NCBI GenBank assembly: GCA_907165275.2
Contig: OU015674.1
Span: 6,597,001 to 6,661,000, forward strand
Source: Zygaena filipendulae
Taxonomy: Eukaryota; Arthropoda; Insecta; Lepidoptera; Zygaenidae
Direction of reading: 5' to 3'
DNA: 64,000 nucleotides
Shown one piece after another: positions 42,576 through 56,100 of this stretch (the stretch's first letter is position 1; the number at the start of each line of letters is the position of its first letter). Under the pieces are notes generated by a model that searched no databases, was not told the DNA's origin, and saw nothing but the letters and a program-made list of their open reading frames with translations. A program made the position numbers and the translations under genes.

Positions 42576-43646
42576 TTATTTATAATTCATATCCTACACA
42601 GTCACCTATCCGTTGCTTTGCACACGTGACACGAGTGTACTAAGGTCAAACCAACATTCAGATAGGGTTGCCACCTTCTTTTTTTGGAAAAAATATATTT
42701 TTCCGAAAAAAAGTGCAAAAATATAGTACTTTTGGGAAATGCAGAGAAAAAAATAGTACCTTTATTTTTAATCACGGCAGCATTTTTGACAGTTAACGTT
42801 TTTTTTTGCCGCGTACCTACCTATATGCTTTCGTTCTAAAATTCCCCCGAGCTGCGCTGCGGGTGCTTTCCGGACCAGTCACACAGTTAATATAAAAAAG
42901 CGCGACAGTTGAATTAGGGATAAAAATATCGTATTTTTGTACTATATCATTTTTGTATAATATATAGTACAATAGACTGAAATATAGTACGATACTATAT
43001 AATGTAGTACGAGTGGCAACCCTACATTCAGATATCGTATAAGTAGTTCTAAATGGCAAGGTGGAACGAATGCCGTCCGCATCCGATCAGCCTTGGAAAC
43101 GAGTAAAGCAGTAAGAGCACAAAAGCAAAAACACTAGGTGCATGAACTAAACCACAGAAATTAAGAGGCATAGAATAGAGGCATTCAATTCAAAATGGTG
43201 CAAACGTATGCCTCTATCATCACTTTGTAAAATGAGATTAGGGCTAATAGTTTTTTTTGACCATAAATTTACAACTGCCACGCTTTTGATTTTTTTTTTC
43301 AATAAAAATAAATGTATAAATTTTGATTTTGTATGTATCTACAAGTTTTCTTATTTTGACATTTCCAATCGGAAATTTCCAATTGTAAATATTTTAAAAA
43401 GTTTTTTCTCTCTGAGACTACTGAACCAAAACTGAGAGTGATTTCTCCAGTCTATAGCTAAAGCATCTCTAACTATCTACATCTAATCCTAGAACAATAG
43501 ATTTCCGAAATAAAACCGCGGAAACAGTTATTCGTTTCGAGTAATTTAGATATTAGAATTGAACATGAGGTATAGTCACCATACCCCACAGACATCATTG
43601 TCGAACCTCAATCACTAAATATCTTATCTAATCTTCTTATCTTTTA

Positions 43647-43901
43647 ATATATATAAATCACGTGTCACGTTGTTTGTCCGCGATGGACTCCGAAACTACT
43701 GAACGGATTTTGATAAAAATTTGTAACCGTTTATAATATGGTCCAACTTAAAAGATAGGATAGTTTTTATCCCGGAATTCCCGAGGGAACTCTCGAATTA
43801 ATGCGGGGAACTGCTTATCACCGTAAACTACAGCACATTTTTCCCGGAATTCCCACGGGAACTCCGAAATTACCGCGGATGAAATCGCGGGGGACAGCTA
43901 G
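43647..43901 (+). mobile_element. Helitron-like element, tandem pair member 1
   Basis: AATATATATAAATCACGTGT to CGGATGAAATCGCGGGGGAC then CTAG. It contains a duplicated 3' segment (GGAATTCCC at two sites). Confidence 0.7.
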
Positions 43902-43904
43902 TTA

Positions 43905-44096
43905 TCTAATATATATAAGTCACGTGTCACGTTGTTTGTCCGCGATGGACTCCGAAACTACTGAACAGATTTTGATAAAATTTTGTAACCATTTATAATA
44001 TGGTCCAACTTAAAAGATAGGATAGTTTTTATCCCGGAATTCCCGCGGGAACTCCGACTCCGAAATTACCGCGGATAAAATCGCGGGGGACAGCTA
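43905..44096 (+). mobile_element. Helitron-like element, tandem pair member 2
   Basis: TCTAATATATATAAGTCACG to CGCGGGGGACAG then CTAG at 44093. Only three bases separate it from member 1. Confidence 0.75.
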
Positions 44097-44742
44097 GTGT
44101 ATTATAAAACACAGTTCCCCGCCTCGTCTGATCACGATAAACTCAAAAACTACACAGCAGATTTTCATGCGATTTTCAACAATAGATAGAGTGGTTAATG
44201 AGAAAGGTTTAGGTACACTTTTGTGTAAACTGGTTAAAACATAACGTGTTGCAACTGCAAGTGTCGGAAAAAGTTAAGCCGTCAACGGTATAGGTTATAG
44301 AAAAGGCCATAGGGCACTTTTTTCCAGGAATTCCCGCGGGAACTCCGGAATTTGAATATTATTGTTGTGCAAATGTTATTGGATTTTTACGAACGTAGAA
44401 TTATTAGAAAACTATTTGAATGCATAGTAAGTAATTAGTAATTAGCAGCTGTCTATTAACTAGTAAGTAGTATTATTATAGCTAGTAATTAATAAGAAGA
44501 ATAAATTTATGCCACAATCATAACATAGTTTGCTTATAACATCCAAGATTTGTACATCTGGCTCTCCTACTACTCGTATAATAGAGTTATCGTAACGACG
44601 ACGCAGTCTACAGTGACATAACGCTCTATGTCGTGACTCAAAGACTTATGCAAGGAGATATATCAGCAGGCCTGGATGGAAGTGATAATTGAAGTGACAC
44701 TTCCTTATTTAGTTCGCGCACCCGGAAATAATAGTCATGGAG

Positions 44743-44913
44743 GTCAGACCAAATAAAAACTAAAGACGGAACGCGTAGAACAAACAAGTGAAGCCAGGAA
44801 AAAGACACTATACCTGGGAATCGTTGTGGCACTTTCCTAAGCACCACATGCATACGCAACCGGCTTCACTTCGTTGTTCGAGACGTTCCGTCTTTAGTTT
44901 TTATTTGGTCTGA
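44743..44913. mobile_element. Mutator-like foldback MITE with 9-bp TSD
   Basis: Arms of about 50 bp begin TCAGACCAAATAAAAACTAA and are mirrored at the right end. GTCATGGAG lies at 44734-44742 and 44914-44922. A 9-bp TSD with long TIRs is typical of MULEs. Confidence 0.75.
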
Positions 44914-45389
44914 GTCATGGAGATTGGAGACTGACTGTGTCACATTGCCACACTGCGTCGTATCTGTGTTCATCGGTCGTCATTTCGTAACGACATTAAC
45001 AAAAACGAAACCTTCAAAACGCCAAATATTATACTCTAGCTGAGCCCCGCGGTTCCACCCGCGATAATTTGAGGAAGAGACCTAATAATATATATATATT
45101 CCACAGCTTGATAACCGTTTACGCAGCATAAGCAACGGAAGCTCTCAAAATTAATAGTTTACCCCGTTTTTTATTGCGGCTCTCCTCCTATTGGTTTTAG
45201 CGTGATATTTCAATTAGAACCAGATGTTCCTAAGATTAGGGCATTCAACCAAACTAATATAATATTGATAAAGTATAGATATTAGATGGGTAATTTATTA
45301 AAAAATGTAAAAAATGGTAACCACATGTATACATATAAAGGAGACAAGAGAACAAAAGTAAATTATGTCGTCTGTGCAGTTGAAAAATG

Positions 45390-45490
45390 GGCCCACTCAC
45401 CTTGGTGGCACTATTCACTATGACCAAAAACATTCTTTGCCCATTAAAGGCACCCCAAAAACACAATCTCAAACGCTTCAGATGCCAAAA
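45390..45490 (-). pseudogene. Gypsy-type integrase fragment (decayed)
   Basis: The minus strand encodes RLRLCFWGAFNGQRMFLVIV and NSATK. This matches the DFxGPFNGxxFLVIVDSxTKW region around the first integrase Asp, with Asp lost in two places. It lacks the rest of an integrase. An alternative is an unknown exon, since GTGAGT follows. Confidence 0.4.
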
Positions 45491-45499
45491 TATTAGAAA

Positions 45500-46784
45500 T
45501 TGATATTGTGTCTGCCATAAGATGCATTATAAATTTGTTTTTTGAAGTTAAACTTCATTGAGCACGAGAGAAATATTTTTTTTTAGATGAGATTAGATTT
45601 TCTCATTCATAAAATATACTGTACTTAAAAATTTATGTTTTATTATAACTACATACTTTACCAGATAAATGTGCTGAATGGATGAATTATATCTTTATTT
45701 GTGTTCATAAATAAAATAATTGTAATAATAAATTTACACAATTAGTGTTTCTTTAAGCCTTTCAATTCAAACTAATTGCTGTTTATAATTAAACAAAATA
45801 CTGATTTAATATGTTATTGTACAAAATATTTACAGTAAATTAAAAGAAAATGTACAAAGACGGAAGTACAAGCGAAACTGTTATCAACAAATAGAAACTC
45901 TTCGGTTCTATCTTTAAATTCTAAAATTTTTAATTCTAATTGGTTGATTGAAATACAAGGAAAAATTTAAGCCAATAGAATTTCTTGAATTTGACACCTG
46001 ACACATTGAGTTTCTATTGGTCGATAAAAATTTGTCTCATTTTGACTGTTTGTCCATTTCTAAGGAAAACAAATGCACTAACTAATAGACTTTTATGCAT
46101 TAATTCAAACTAATATCTACATTTGAATTTAAACCCACGATTCAATAGGTAACAAGTAAAATAATCCTGAATATTAAGTAAAATAGAACTTAATAATCAA
46201 TGTACATGACATACTTTAAAAAAGAAATTAACCTGACTTGTTATCAAGATCATAAAACAAAAAAATAATTCCACAGATTAACGACACTATACAACGTGTA
46301 AAGAAAGACGTAATAATATTTTATACTTTTGGACACTAATAATTGAATCGTGAGTCTTTGTATAAAACTGTTATTAATATAATATCACTAAAAACAAATA
46401 TAATATTTACAATTTCTACAATTTATACAGTGTGCAGTAACGCCACGAATATATCTTAGGTACCTACCTACTAAAAGAGTAAAGATAAAAGAGGAATGAC
46501 ACAAGATATTAAAATAAATGGAAAGATCTTACTTTTATGGGCCTCAATTAACGTGGATACGACAGCAAATACACAAACAGCGTAGATAAGTTGATATCTG
46601 AAACAAACAAACGTTAAATTAAGAAAATATACTCGGCGAGATCGCAAAACTCAAAATAGATCAGCGACACGATTCTACTAACGCAAAACTCAAAACTGTA
46701 CCACTTCTAACTCAATCCGAGATCTGAGTCTCCCCATGTATAAAATTGATTGCGATTCGATATTTTATGTAATAAAACTAGTCG
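45500..46784. other. AT-rich region downstream of trehalase, nothing recognised
   Basis: Several AATAAA/TTTATT words occur, so the trehalase 3' UTR and poly(A) site may lie here on the minus strand. No single site can be chosen. Confidence 0.4.
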
Positions 46785-46973
46785 TTATCTATATTAGATT
46801 TGATTTTTTGTTTGTTTGTTTGTTAAGATTTAACTCAAAAATTACTGGGCCGATTTCAAAAATTCTTTCACTATTAGAAAGCTACATTAACCCTGAGTAA
46901 CAGGCTATATTTTAATCCGGAATTCCGCGGGAACTCCGAAGTTACCGCGAGTGAAACCGCGGGGCACAGCTAG
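46785..46973 (+). mobile_element. Helitron-like element (Lep1-type)
   Basis: TTGTTTGTTTGTTTGTTAAG to GCGAGTGAAACCGCGGGGCA then CTAG at 46970. It lies about 45 bases from the putative last trehalase exon. Confidence 0.75.
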
Positions 46974-47016
46974 TGTTAAGTAATTAAATAAATAAATAGA
47001 CATCTCGATACACACC

Positions 47017-47138
47017 TCACCCCAAAGCGCCGGCGGCGACCGACGCCAGCACGACTAGCACCGCCGTCGCCACGCTGCCGGCGCCCACCTGCGCCGCTTG
47101 CAGCGCGCCGTTCTCCAGGCCGGCGCCGAAGGAGTCGG
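47017..47138 (-). CDS. Treh: Putative last trehalase exon, hydrophobic C-terminus
   Basis: A GC-rich block on the minus strand can be joined in phase at acceptor GGCAG|CC. This gives RYG-A-DSFGAGLENGALQAAQ, then a hydrophobic end VATAVLVVLASVAAGALG and TGA. That would be a membrane anchor or a GPI signal. The splice site is weak, the open frame continues further 5', and GGG|GTGAGG at the end could itself be a donor, so the exon may be internal. Confidence 0.5.
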
Positions 47139-50100
47139 CTGCCGACAACGTCTCTGTCAAACCGGCCAACACTGTGAGCGCGGGCGCACTCACAGCCGGG
47201 CTCATCTAGACTACCGTGTGGCTTTGTATCTTTGTAATTTTACGGATTAAATTTTTGTTATAGGGTCCGTCTTGTAGAATGTAGATTAATAAAAAAAAAA
47301 TGGACACGTATTTTTTTTGTATTTATTTATTTTTTACTGTCCAAAAAGGTACAAATGGCGAACTTAATGCCTTGGAATATTTTCTTCCAGGTAACCATTG
47401 GGTTGAATGATGGGGTGTGCAAACATAATATTATTAAGAATAACAACGAAAAATTTAAGAAAAAACATATTTTTTAGTCATCAAAAAGTAACGGTGGCAC
47501 ATTGAGTTGAAATGTCGCGTGACGTCACGATCCGGTACAGTTTATACTGTTATGACGTCACGAGCCCCCGCATCGAAACTTTAGTACGCTTTAGTATCTA
47601 ACAATAAGTGTTTTTTAATTTATTTCAAAAATCAAAATACCTATACGTGTCCTATCATTTTTTTTATTTTCTAACTGACGGATTAAATAGAATTTAGATT
47701 TTCATACCCCGGAAACATTATTTACTCAAACTTTTAATCTAAAAATTCCCTGAAACAAATCTACTAAATACTAAATAATAATATATATAATACTAAATTG
47801 AGTCACAAGTATAATACTCTCTACCATCCGGTTAACTTTTAAGGTTAGCGTGCAAATTCTTAATTAAACCAGAACCAATAAAAAGTAGCATTAAGCCCCA
47901 ATTTTTTTTTTAATTGGATTAGAAAAATAATTAGGTATAATATGTATAAAATATATCCAGCATTACATAGAAAGAAGAGAAAAGAACTACATAATATTTA
48001 CATATAATATTGATTGTGCAAAAGCAGAATTCGTGAATTTCTATAACCAATAGAAATATATCCATTTACCTCCAATAATTAAGTTTTATTAAGAAGTATT
48101 AAGTTACAAAGCCCAATAGTCTTCGATGACCCATTTTAACAACATGCAAAAATTATACACATTGTATAAATAAATAATTATAACTGAAAAAAAAAGAAAT
48201 AAAACAATATACAAATAAAACATAACAACTAACAACTAAATAATAATAAAAAAAAACACTTTTGACTTTCGTCTGTGTGTTCGCTTATTTCTTCTAAACT
48301 ACGGAATGGTTTTTGGTACGACTTTTACTTTAATTTATTCTTCGTCCAGACCATCTCTTTCTAGAAAAAAATATAAGAAAGAGATAAAACGCTGAATATT
48401 CGTGTGAATACGATAAGCGTGACTTTTGTGGAAGATAGCCATTCTTTAGGAATGTTGTACAATGCTGCAGTCCTTTTACTGAAAGATCGTTACTTGAAAA
48501 AAAAAACAAAAACTAATTTTTAGCTTCGGCAAAAAACGTGCGAAATAATATTCCTAAATATTGATTACATGTAGAGCGAACACGTAATTTTATCTATTTA
48601 ATACCGCTCTATAAAGTATAAATAATAAAAAGTATTATAAATAAGTTAAAAAATAGACAAGCCGACTAAATTTTTGTTTTTAGTACGTCATCTAGATTAA
48701 TAAAAAATATTAGACACGTATTTTTCTTTTTTACCTAATCAAAACGTTAACGGCGATAGGTACATGTAAAATGTCGCGTGATGTCACAAACTGGTACACT
48801 TTTTACGTGGTTATGACGTCACGAGCGCCGAAAATGAGATTTATTAAAGTATTTTTTCATTACCTAATTTGAAAAAGCAAAATATACGTGTCTATTATTT
48901 TTTATTATACCTAACTGACGGGCTTAATATAAAATTATTATTATAATTTATACATATTATAATATAATTTTTTGATTTTCATATCCCAGAAACATGCCTA
49001 TTGCAACATATTATAAAGAAAACAAATTACCCGTTAATTCCATATAAAGAAAGCATGCAACCAAAAAATATTGCATTCATTGACAAAGTGAACGGTCTGG
49101 ACTTGATTTCATACGAATTATGTAATAGACATTTTGACAAGTCTGGTCTTTTAGTATTGTATTTAAATTTAAAACACTAATTTATTTATCTTATCTCGCT
49201 AACATTTAATAAAATAATTTAAAATAAATATACTTAATATATTTTTTATTACGGAAAAAATTGGTATTTTATTAAATAGGTAAAGTATATAATCGTAGTA
49301 GTTTTCTTACATTAGTAAGAAAATATTTACTGAAATTCGCATAAATGAAAAGTAGTCCAGACGATCCATCTTAACTATTTTTTTAGTGCATTATACATTA
49401 AATTTCTAAGATAATATCGTTTAACAATAAACATAGGTTCCTTTCAACCGTCCCTGCAGTCCAGAGTTCCGATCCGTCCACGCATCCAAGCATTAAAAAA
49501 AAGAATCCTATGACGTCAGTTTGGTTAAATACTCTATGACGAAGAAATATTTAAACTGTAGCACTACAATAGGGATGTTGACTACTTTTGAAAATCAAAA
49601 TTCTAATTAGTCCGTCAGTTAGAAAATAAAAAAACAATAGACACGTATTTTTTATTTTTTTTAAATAAATTAAAATATTCAGAGATAAAGCGCATTAAAG
49701 TTTAGGATGAGGGGGTCGTGACCGCAAAACAGCCATACAAACTGTCAGAATAGTGACGTCACACGAAATTTCAACTCAATATATCGCCGTTATTTTTTGA
49801 TTACGTAAAAAAAGAAAAAATACGTGTCCAATATTTTTTAATAATCTACAAGACGGACTACAAAATAAAAATTAGTCAACATGCATAATGATCAAACCAC
49901 AACCATACTAACAAATATTTTTGCAACAAAAAGTAAAAACCGACTTCAAAATTGATTCTATCTCTATAATTAGGTCCTAATATTTAAACTTTTTAGTAAA
50001 TAATAATAAATAAAAAATAAAAAACTTTTCATCCTTAGATAATAAGTTTCTAAAATCAAATCCGCGGAGAACACCGAACAAGTCAGTGATATTATAGAAT

Positions 50101-53100
50101 AAAAATAGCCATTAACAGAGAACCTGCTCTTTTTTGAAGTCGGTTAGACAGACAATAATCGTGTACATATTTGAATATGTGCAAAGGTAACAAAACTATA
50201 AGATGTAATGACCCGAATCACAATAAAAACTATAAATTGACGTGTTGAAAACCACGTGTTGACAAAACTGAAAATCGATGATTGATATTATTTTCCCATT
50301 TCTAATTAATATTGTGTAACAATTTTGTACTCAATGCATTTTGATACCTACCCTTACCCTACCCTTAAATACATTTTATTGTAAACTAAACATCAAAGCC
50401 TCCAGAATCATTTACAAAATTAACGGCCGCCTCGAGTCGACTTTAATGATTATTTAGTTGAGTATAGATTTCTAAAACAAAACTGCCGCAATCAGAGACG
50501 TTCAGTAAATTAATGTTAATTGGCATTTAATGAGATGTAACTTAATTATTTAAATGCCAATTGACATTAACTTATTAAACTTGTCTGATTGCGGCAGTTT
50601 TGTTTTAAAAACCTATACTTAACTAAGTAATCAGTAAAGTCGACTCTGAGTGCGGCGGTAAGTCTTTCTTCATTTCTCAAAGGTGTCACTTGTACCACTA
50701 TGGTTTTTCACCCGTCAATTATAGCGTGATTTAGCACAGAAATAATATTATTATGGTGGTAGTGTCGACGTACCTAATTCACCGGTGATTACACCGACTT
50801 GGCCGAGTGGAATGAACGTGTGGGATGGACGAACCAACAAAAACCAATGCGTTAATCAATGCGATACAAAATGAATCATGAGTATATGAGTAACACATCA
50901 TTACTACTATGTACCTTCTGTTATAAATGCGAATATGAGTTGATGTTCGTTTGTTTGTTACGCTCTCACGCCGTAACTGCTCAACCGATCATCATGAAAT
51001 TTTACTCACACATTGTCAGGGGTACAGAGAATGACATAGGGTACTTTTTATCCCGGATTCGCCTCAAGAATTTCGAAATAAACCCGGGTATTGAAATGAA
51101 CGACTAGTAATCTTTTGTTTAAAAGAACAATTCTATAGCGACCAGTGGAGCAATCTTACGTTTGAAATTTTTTAACACACTCACTCGTAAAGTGACTCCT
51201 ATTGCGTAGCTTTTAGGTTCATAATGCAGCATTGCATTCCATTACACTTATAACGATTTTAATGACCAACTTAGCTCACTTGCATCAATATGCAAATGCA
51301 CTATCAAAATTGCATCAATATTATCTTTGTCTCTTTATTATAAAATAACAAACGATCCACTCACACCTCTTTCGCCTCGTCTTCGCAAACGTGCTTTTTT
51401 CAAGTTAATGTTTATTAACGAATATTCCTACGATAAAATCTGTGAAAGAGAAGTTGTCTTACCTCCATATCTATTAAGAAGGGCCATGACCACCCCGTTG
51501 GTCCAGCCGAAGCCTGTTTGCACCACATACTCGCCGCCGCCGCCGTATCCGCCCATTATCGTCGCGTCGTACTGCAATATTATTGTTAGAGTTAATCACT
51601 GCTTACCCCCTCAATAAGTTAGCGCGGTGGATTCATTTTTTGAATAGTACCGGCTCGGCATTACTTTAAACCGTTACCTACATGTGTATACCTATATTGA
51701 ACAGACTAAATTACGTGTATTGAATACATTAAATTACGTATATTAAATAAATTAAACTAAGTGTATTGAATATATTGAATTACGTGTATTGAACAGATTA
51801 AATTACTTGGAGTGTGTATTGAATAGATTAAATTACCTGTATTGGATAGATTAAATTACGTGTATTTAATAGATTAAATTACTTGTATTGAATACATTAA
51901 ATTCCGTGTATTGAATAGATTAAATTACGTGTATTGAATAGATTAAATTTATTACGTGTACTGAATATATTAAATTCCGTGTATTGAATAGATTAAATTA
52001 CGTGTGTTGAACAGATTAAATTACTTGGAGTGTGTATTGAATAGATTAAATTACCTGTATTGGATAGATTAAATTACGTGTGTTGAATAGATTAAATTAC
52101 TTGGAGTTTGTATTGAATAGATTAAATTACGAGTATTGGATAGATTAAATTACTTGTATTGAATACATTAAATTCCGTGTATTGAATAGATTAAATTACG
52201 TGTATTGAATAGATTAAATTTATTACGCGTACTGAATATATTAAATTACGTGTATTGAATAGATTAAATTTATTACGTGTATTTAATAGATTAAATTACT
52301 CGTTTTGAATATATTAAATTCCGTGTATCGAACAGATTAAATTACGTGTATTGAATAGATTAAATTACTTGTATTGAATACATTAAATTCCGTGTATTGA
52401 ATAGATTAAATTACGTGTATTGAGTACATTAAATTTATTACGTGTAGGTACTGAATATATTAAATTCCGTGTATTGAATAGATTAAATTACGTGTATTGA
52501 ATATATTAAATTTATTATGTGTATTTAATAGATTAAATTACTTGTATTGAATATATTAAATTCTGTGTATCGAACAGATTAAATTACGAGTATTGAATAG
52601 ATTAAATTACTTGTATTGAATACATTAAATTACGTTTATTGAATAGATTAAATTACGTGTATTGAATCGATTAAATTTATTACGTGTACTAAATATATTA
52701 AATTCCGTGTATTGAATAGATTGAAGTACGTGTTTGCTCTATAGTTCTGTAATCAATATTAATTTAGGGACATTATATTGCACGTTTTTGACCGTAGTCA
52801 AAAATTAAGGTTTATTAACATAACTGTCCTTTAGTAAAGGGACGGTCAGCGAAGCGAACCCACCTTCTCCAGCATCGCCGTCTTCTGCTGCCACACCTTG
52901 AAGTTGGATCGCACCCACTTGGTGGCGATCTCGTACGCGAGCCGCGCCGCCTCCGGCAGCCCCGTGTCGGCGAGCCCCGTCACCACCATGTACTGCAGCG
53001 GCGGCCACGCGTTCGGGTAGTCCCACTGCTCGCCCGAGTGCTTGAACGTGGTGGGGATGCCGCCCTCGAATATGTCCACCTGCAGGTAGAAAAAGCACGT

Positions 53101-56100
53101 TTACGTTAAAAAAAAAAACACGCTTTACTATCCCCCCCATCGTTTTTTTTATTTATTAATCAAACTAGGTCCCGTGGGAATTCCGGGATGAAAGTACCCT
53201 ATATAATAAGTATATTATCCTTTTCTGTATCCCTGACAAAATGCAAAATTTTATGTTATACAGGATGTTACAGAAAGGTTTAGTGTGTTCACGTATTATT
53301 TCATTTCATATAATTTTATACAAATAACGGAACCAGTACGATAAAATAAACTACCCTTAAGCAAAATGTCTTTTTATTTATTTATTTTTTTTTTTATGTC
53401 ATAGGGGGCAAACGGGCAAGTGGTACACCTGATGGTAAGTGATTACCGCCGCCCATAGACATCTGCAACACCAGAAGGCTTGCAGGTGCGTTGCCGACCT
53501 GGAATGGGGATGGGAACTGACTTTCAAGTGGGACTGCCGGAACACACCGTTAGGTGCTTCGCGGTCTTTATTAACTTGTTTATAAAAAAACCTAAACGGT
53601 GATTAAATCACACTAAACGATTTTGAACCTGTCAATTGTAACCGATTTTTTACCTACCCAGTGATGCGACATATTTATTTTATTGCGAAAGCAGTAGTTA
53701 AAAATATTTATTCTTACAGTAGTAAAATTATAAAGTAAGGTTTTAAGTTACCACGGTCAAAATATTGTATAAGATTACCAGATCACGATCTTGAAATTTG
53801 ACTACACCTTCGTGTAACACTCTGTACATGAAATTGTTTGTAGTTTTCTCATTGATGCAGTTGACCAAATCAGTGGGCAGATAACACACCTTGACTTTGT
53901 CCAAGTAGTTGATGACCCTGTTGACGTAATAGTCCTTCCTGGCCTTGTCATAGCACCCCGTCCATAAAGGAGCCACGTTCGAGGGGTAGAAGTAGTCCCG
54001 CCGCCTCCCCGACTCGAGGCTGTAGTCCAGCCAGGAGCCGACGTCCTCGTGCCACAGTACCTGGGGAATTAAAAAAGCTAAATAATGGGCATGTTGACCA
54101 AATTTTTTTTTTATTACGACGATAGTTTACGGTGATAAGCAGTTCCCCGCATTAATTCCGGAGTTCCCGAGGGAATTCCGGGATAAAAACTATCCTATCT
54201 TTTAAGTTGGACCATATTATAAACGGTTGCAAAATTTTATCAAAATCCGCTCAGTAGTTTCGGAGTCCATCGCGGACAAACAACGTGACACGTGATTTAT
54301 ATATATTAAGATGACAAAGGAAATGTTGTGAATGTATTTTTTTGTTTTTCTTCTTTGAACACGAGGGAAAAGCAATTTAAGTGGCGCCTTATTAGGCCTA
54401 GGCGCCTTAACGCGACGTTATTAGGCTAGTTTCCTAAAATTTTTTTTTAGTCCGTCTTGTAGATTATTAAAAAATATTGGACACGTATTTTTTTATTTTT
54501 TATGTAACCAAAAAATAACGGAGATATATCAAGTCGAAATTTCACATGACGTCACGCCTCGCTACAGTTTGTTCGCACGTTATAGCGAGCTGTGACGTCA
54601 CGGGTCCCCCACCCTAAACTTTAATGCTCTTTATCTATGCATATTTCCATTATTTTAAAAAAGCAAAAAATACGTGTCTTTTATTTTTTTATTATCTAAC
54701 TGACGGACTAAATAGAATTTTGATTTTTTTACCCAGGAAACTAGCCTGCCTTTTGTGAGTACCTTGTCGATGGCCTCCATGAGCCTCGCGTGCACCGTGC
54801 TGTAGTAGTGCTGCTGGCCGGCGTTCCCGAGCCGCCGGTGGAAGTCGGTCATCAGCGCCGCGTTCCAGCACATGATCGCGTTCAGGTCCACCGGCACTAT
54901 CGACCTGGTGCGCAGGTTCGTCAGGTTGCCTGCTCGAACAATGACCAATATATTATGTTTAGTTGTTGTATACGTATTTATTTATTTATTTTATTTATTT
55001 AACCAAAACAAAAAAGTAACATGGTGTTGATACACAAGTTGGGTACCTACTAATAATTAGGTACTAAACTAATAATGCTTATTCAGATTTCTAAGTATAT
55101 CTATCATTATACTATATAGTACCAATCCAAATGTGATCTTATCTACATAATGTGAAACAATAGTAATCACGCTACACTTGGACACAGATAAGCAATAGTG
55201 TGTTAACCCACACTGAAGATATTATGAGTAAATCGTGTTTTAAAAGTAGGAGCGCCATTTTGTATCAACATTTTTTATGTTCAATATTTAGTTTCATATT
55301 TAAGCAATGTAATAAGGTAAACACATTATTAAAAGACGTTCCTTAACTCTCATAAAATCGTTCTGAATCAATAACTTAATTTTGTGGGTTAACATGTTAC
55401 TGCTCACCTGCGTCCACTTACACCATGATAATTAGCCTTACAATGGCCTCCGCACTAGATAGAATGCTGTAAATCTTTGTGTTGTGTCAAATAAAGTTTT
55501 TTAATACAGTTGCTCAAAAAGTGGCATATTGCAGGGACGTATAGCGTTCGGGAAGTGGGCTATTACATACTCGAGCTTTTTCTTTACCTTTTCCGAACTC
55601 GTGCGTTCTCTTTCCCAACTGTCAAAAATGGCGAAACGACTTTGACACACTTTTTGTATTGCGCAACGTAGGTTTCGTATTACTAATACGACTAGCGCCA
55701 TCTCTTGATCACAGTTGGAACTTAGTTGAGTTAGTGTTTTTATTATTTTACTAAATTTCTTCATTTTTTTCGCAACTGTATTAAAAATAGTTGTTCAGTA
55801 CACGTGCGGAACCGTCATTGCAAAGAGTTCCGACTGTCAACCCTCACCTTCGGCTGCGCCTCGGCTCGGGTCGACATTTGTCGGAACTGTTTGCAATGAC
55901 AGCCTTTCCGCGCTTGTAATGAAATATACTATATCAATTCAATTCAACCGTTAGCTTTATTGAAATAAAGCGACACTGTCGGTCCTCAGCCACGAGTCAC
56001 GACGCAGCGACGCGACCGGCTGGTCGACTCAACTGTTTGTTTCTGGTCCGTCTTGTAGATTATTAAAAAAAATATTTAACACATATTCATTTGGAAACAT

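Noticed and set aside
51690..52735. CRISPR-like array
   Set aside because: Units abut with no unique spacers. It is a minisatellite in a eukaryotic intron.
52805..53140. A 111-codon frame on the minus strand
   Set aside because: It overlaps the trehalase signature-2 exon in another frame. Its Gly/Ala/Arg/His-rich content is typical of a GC-rich shadow frame.
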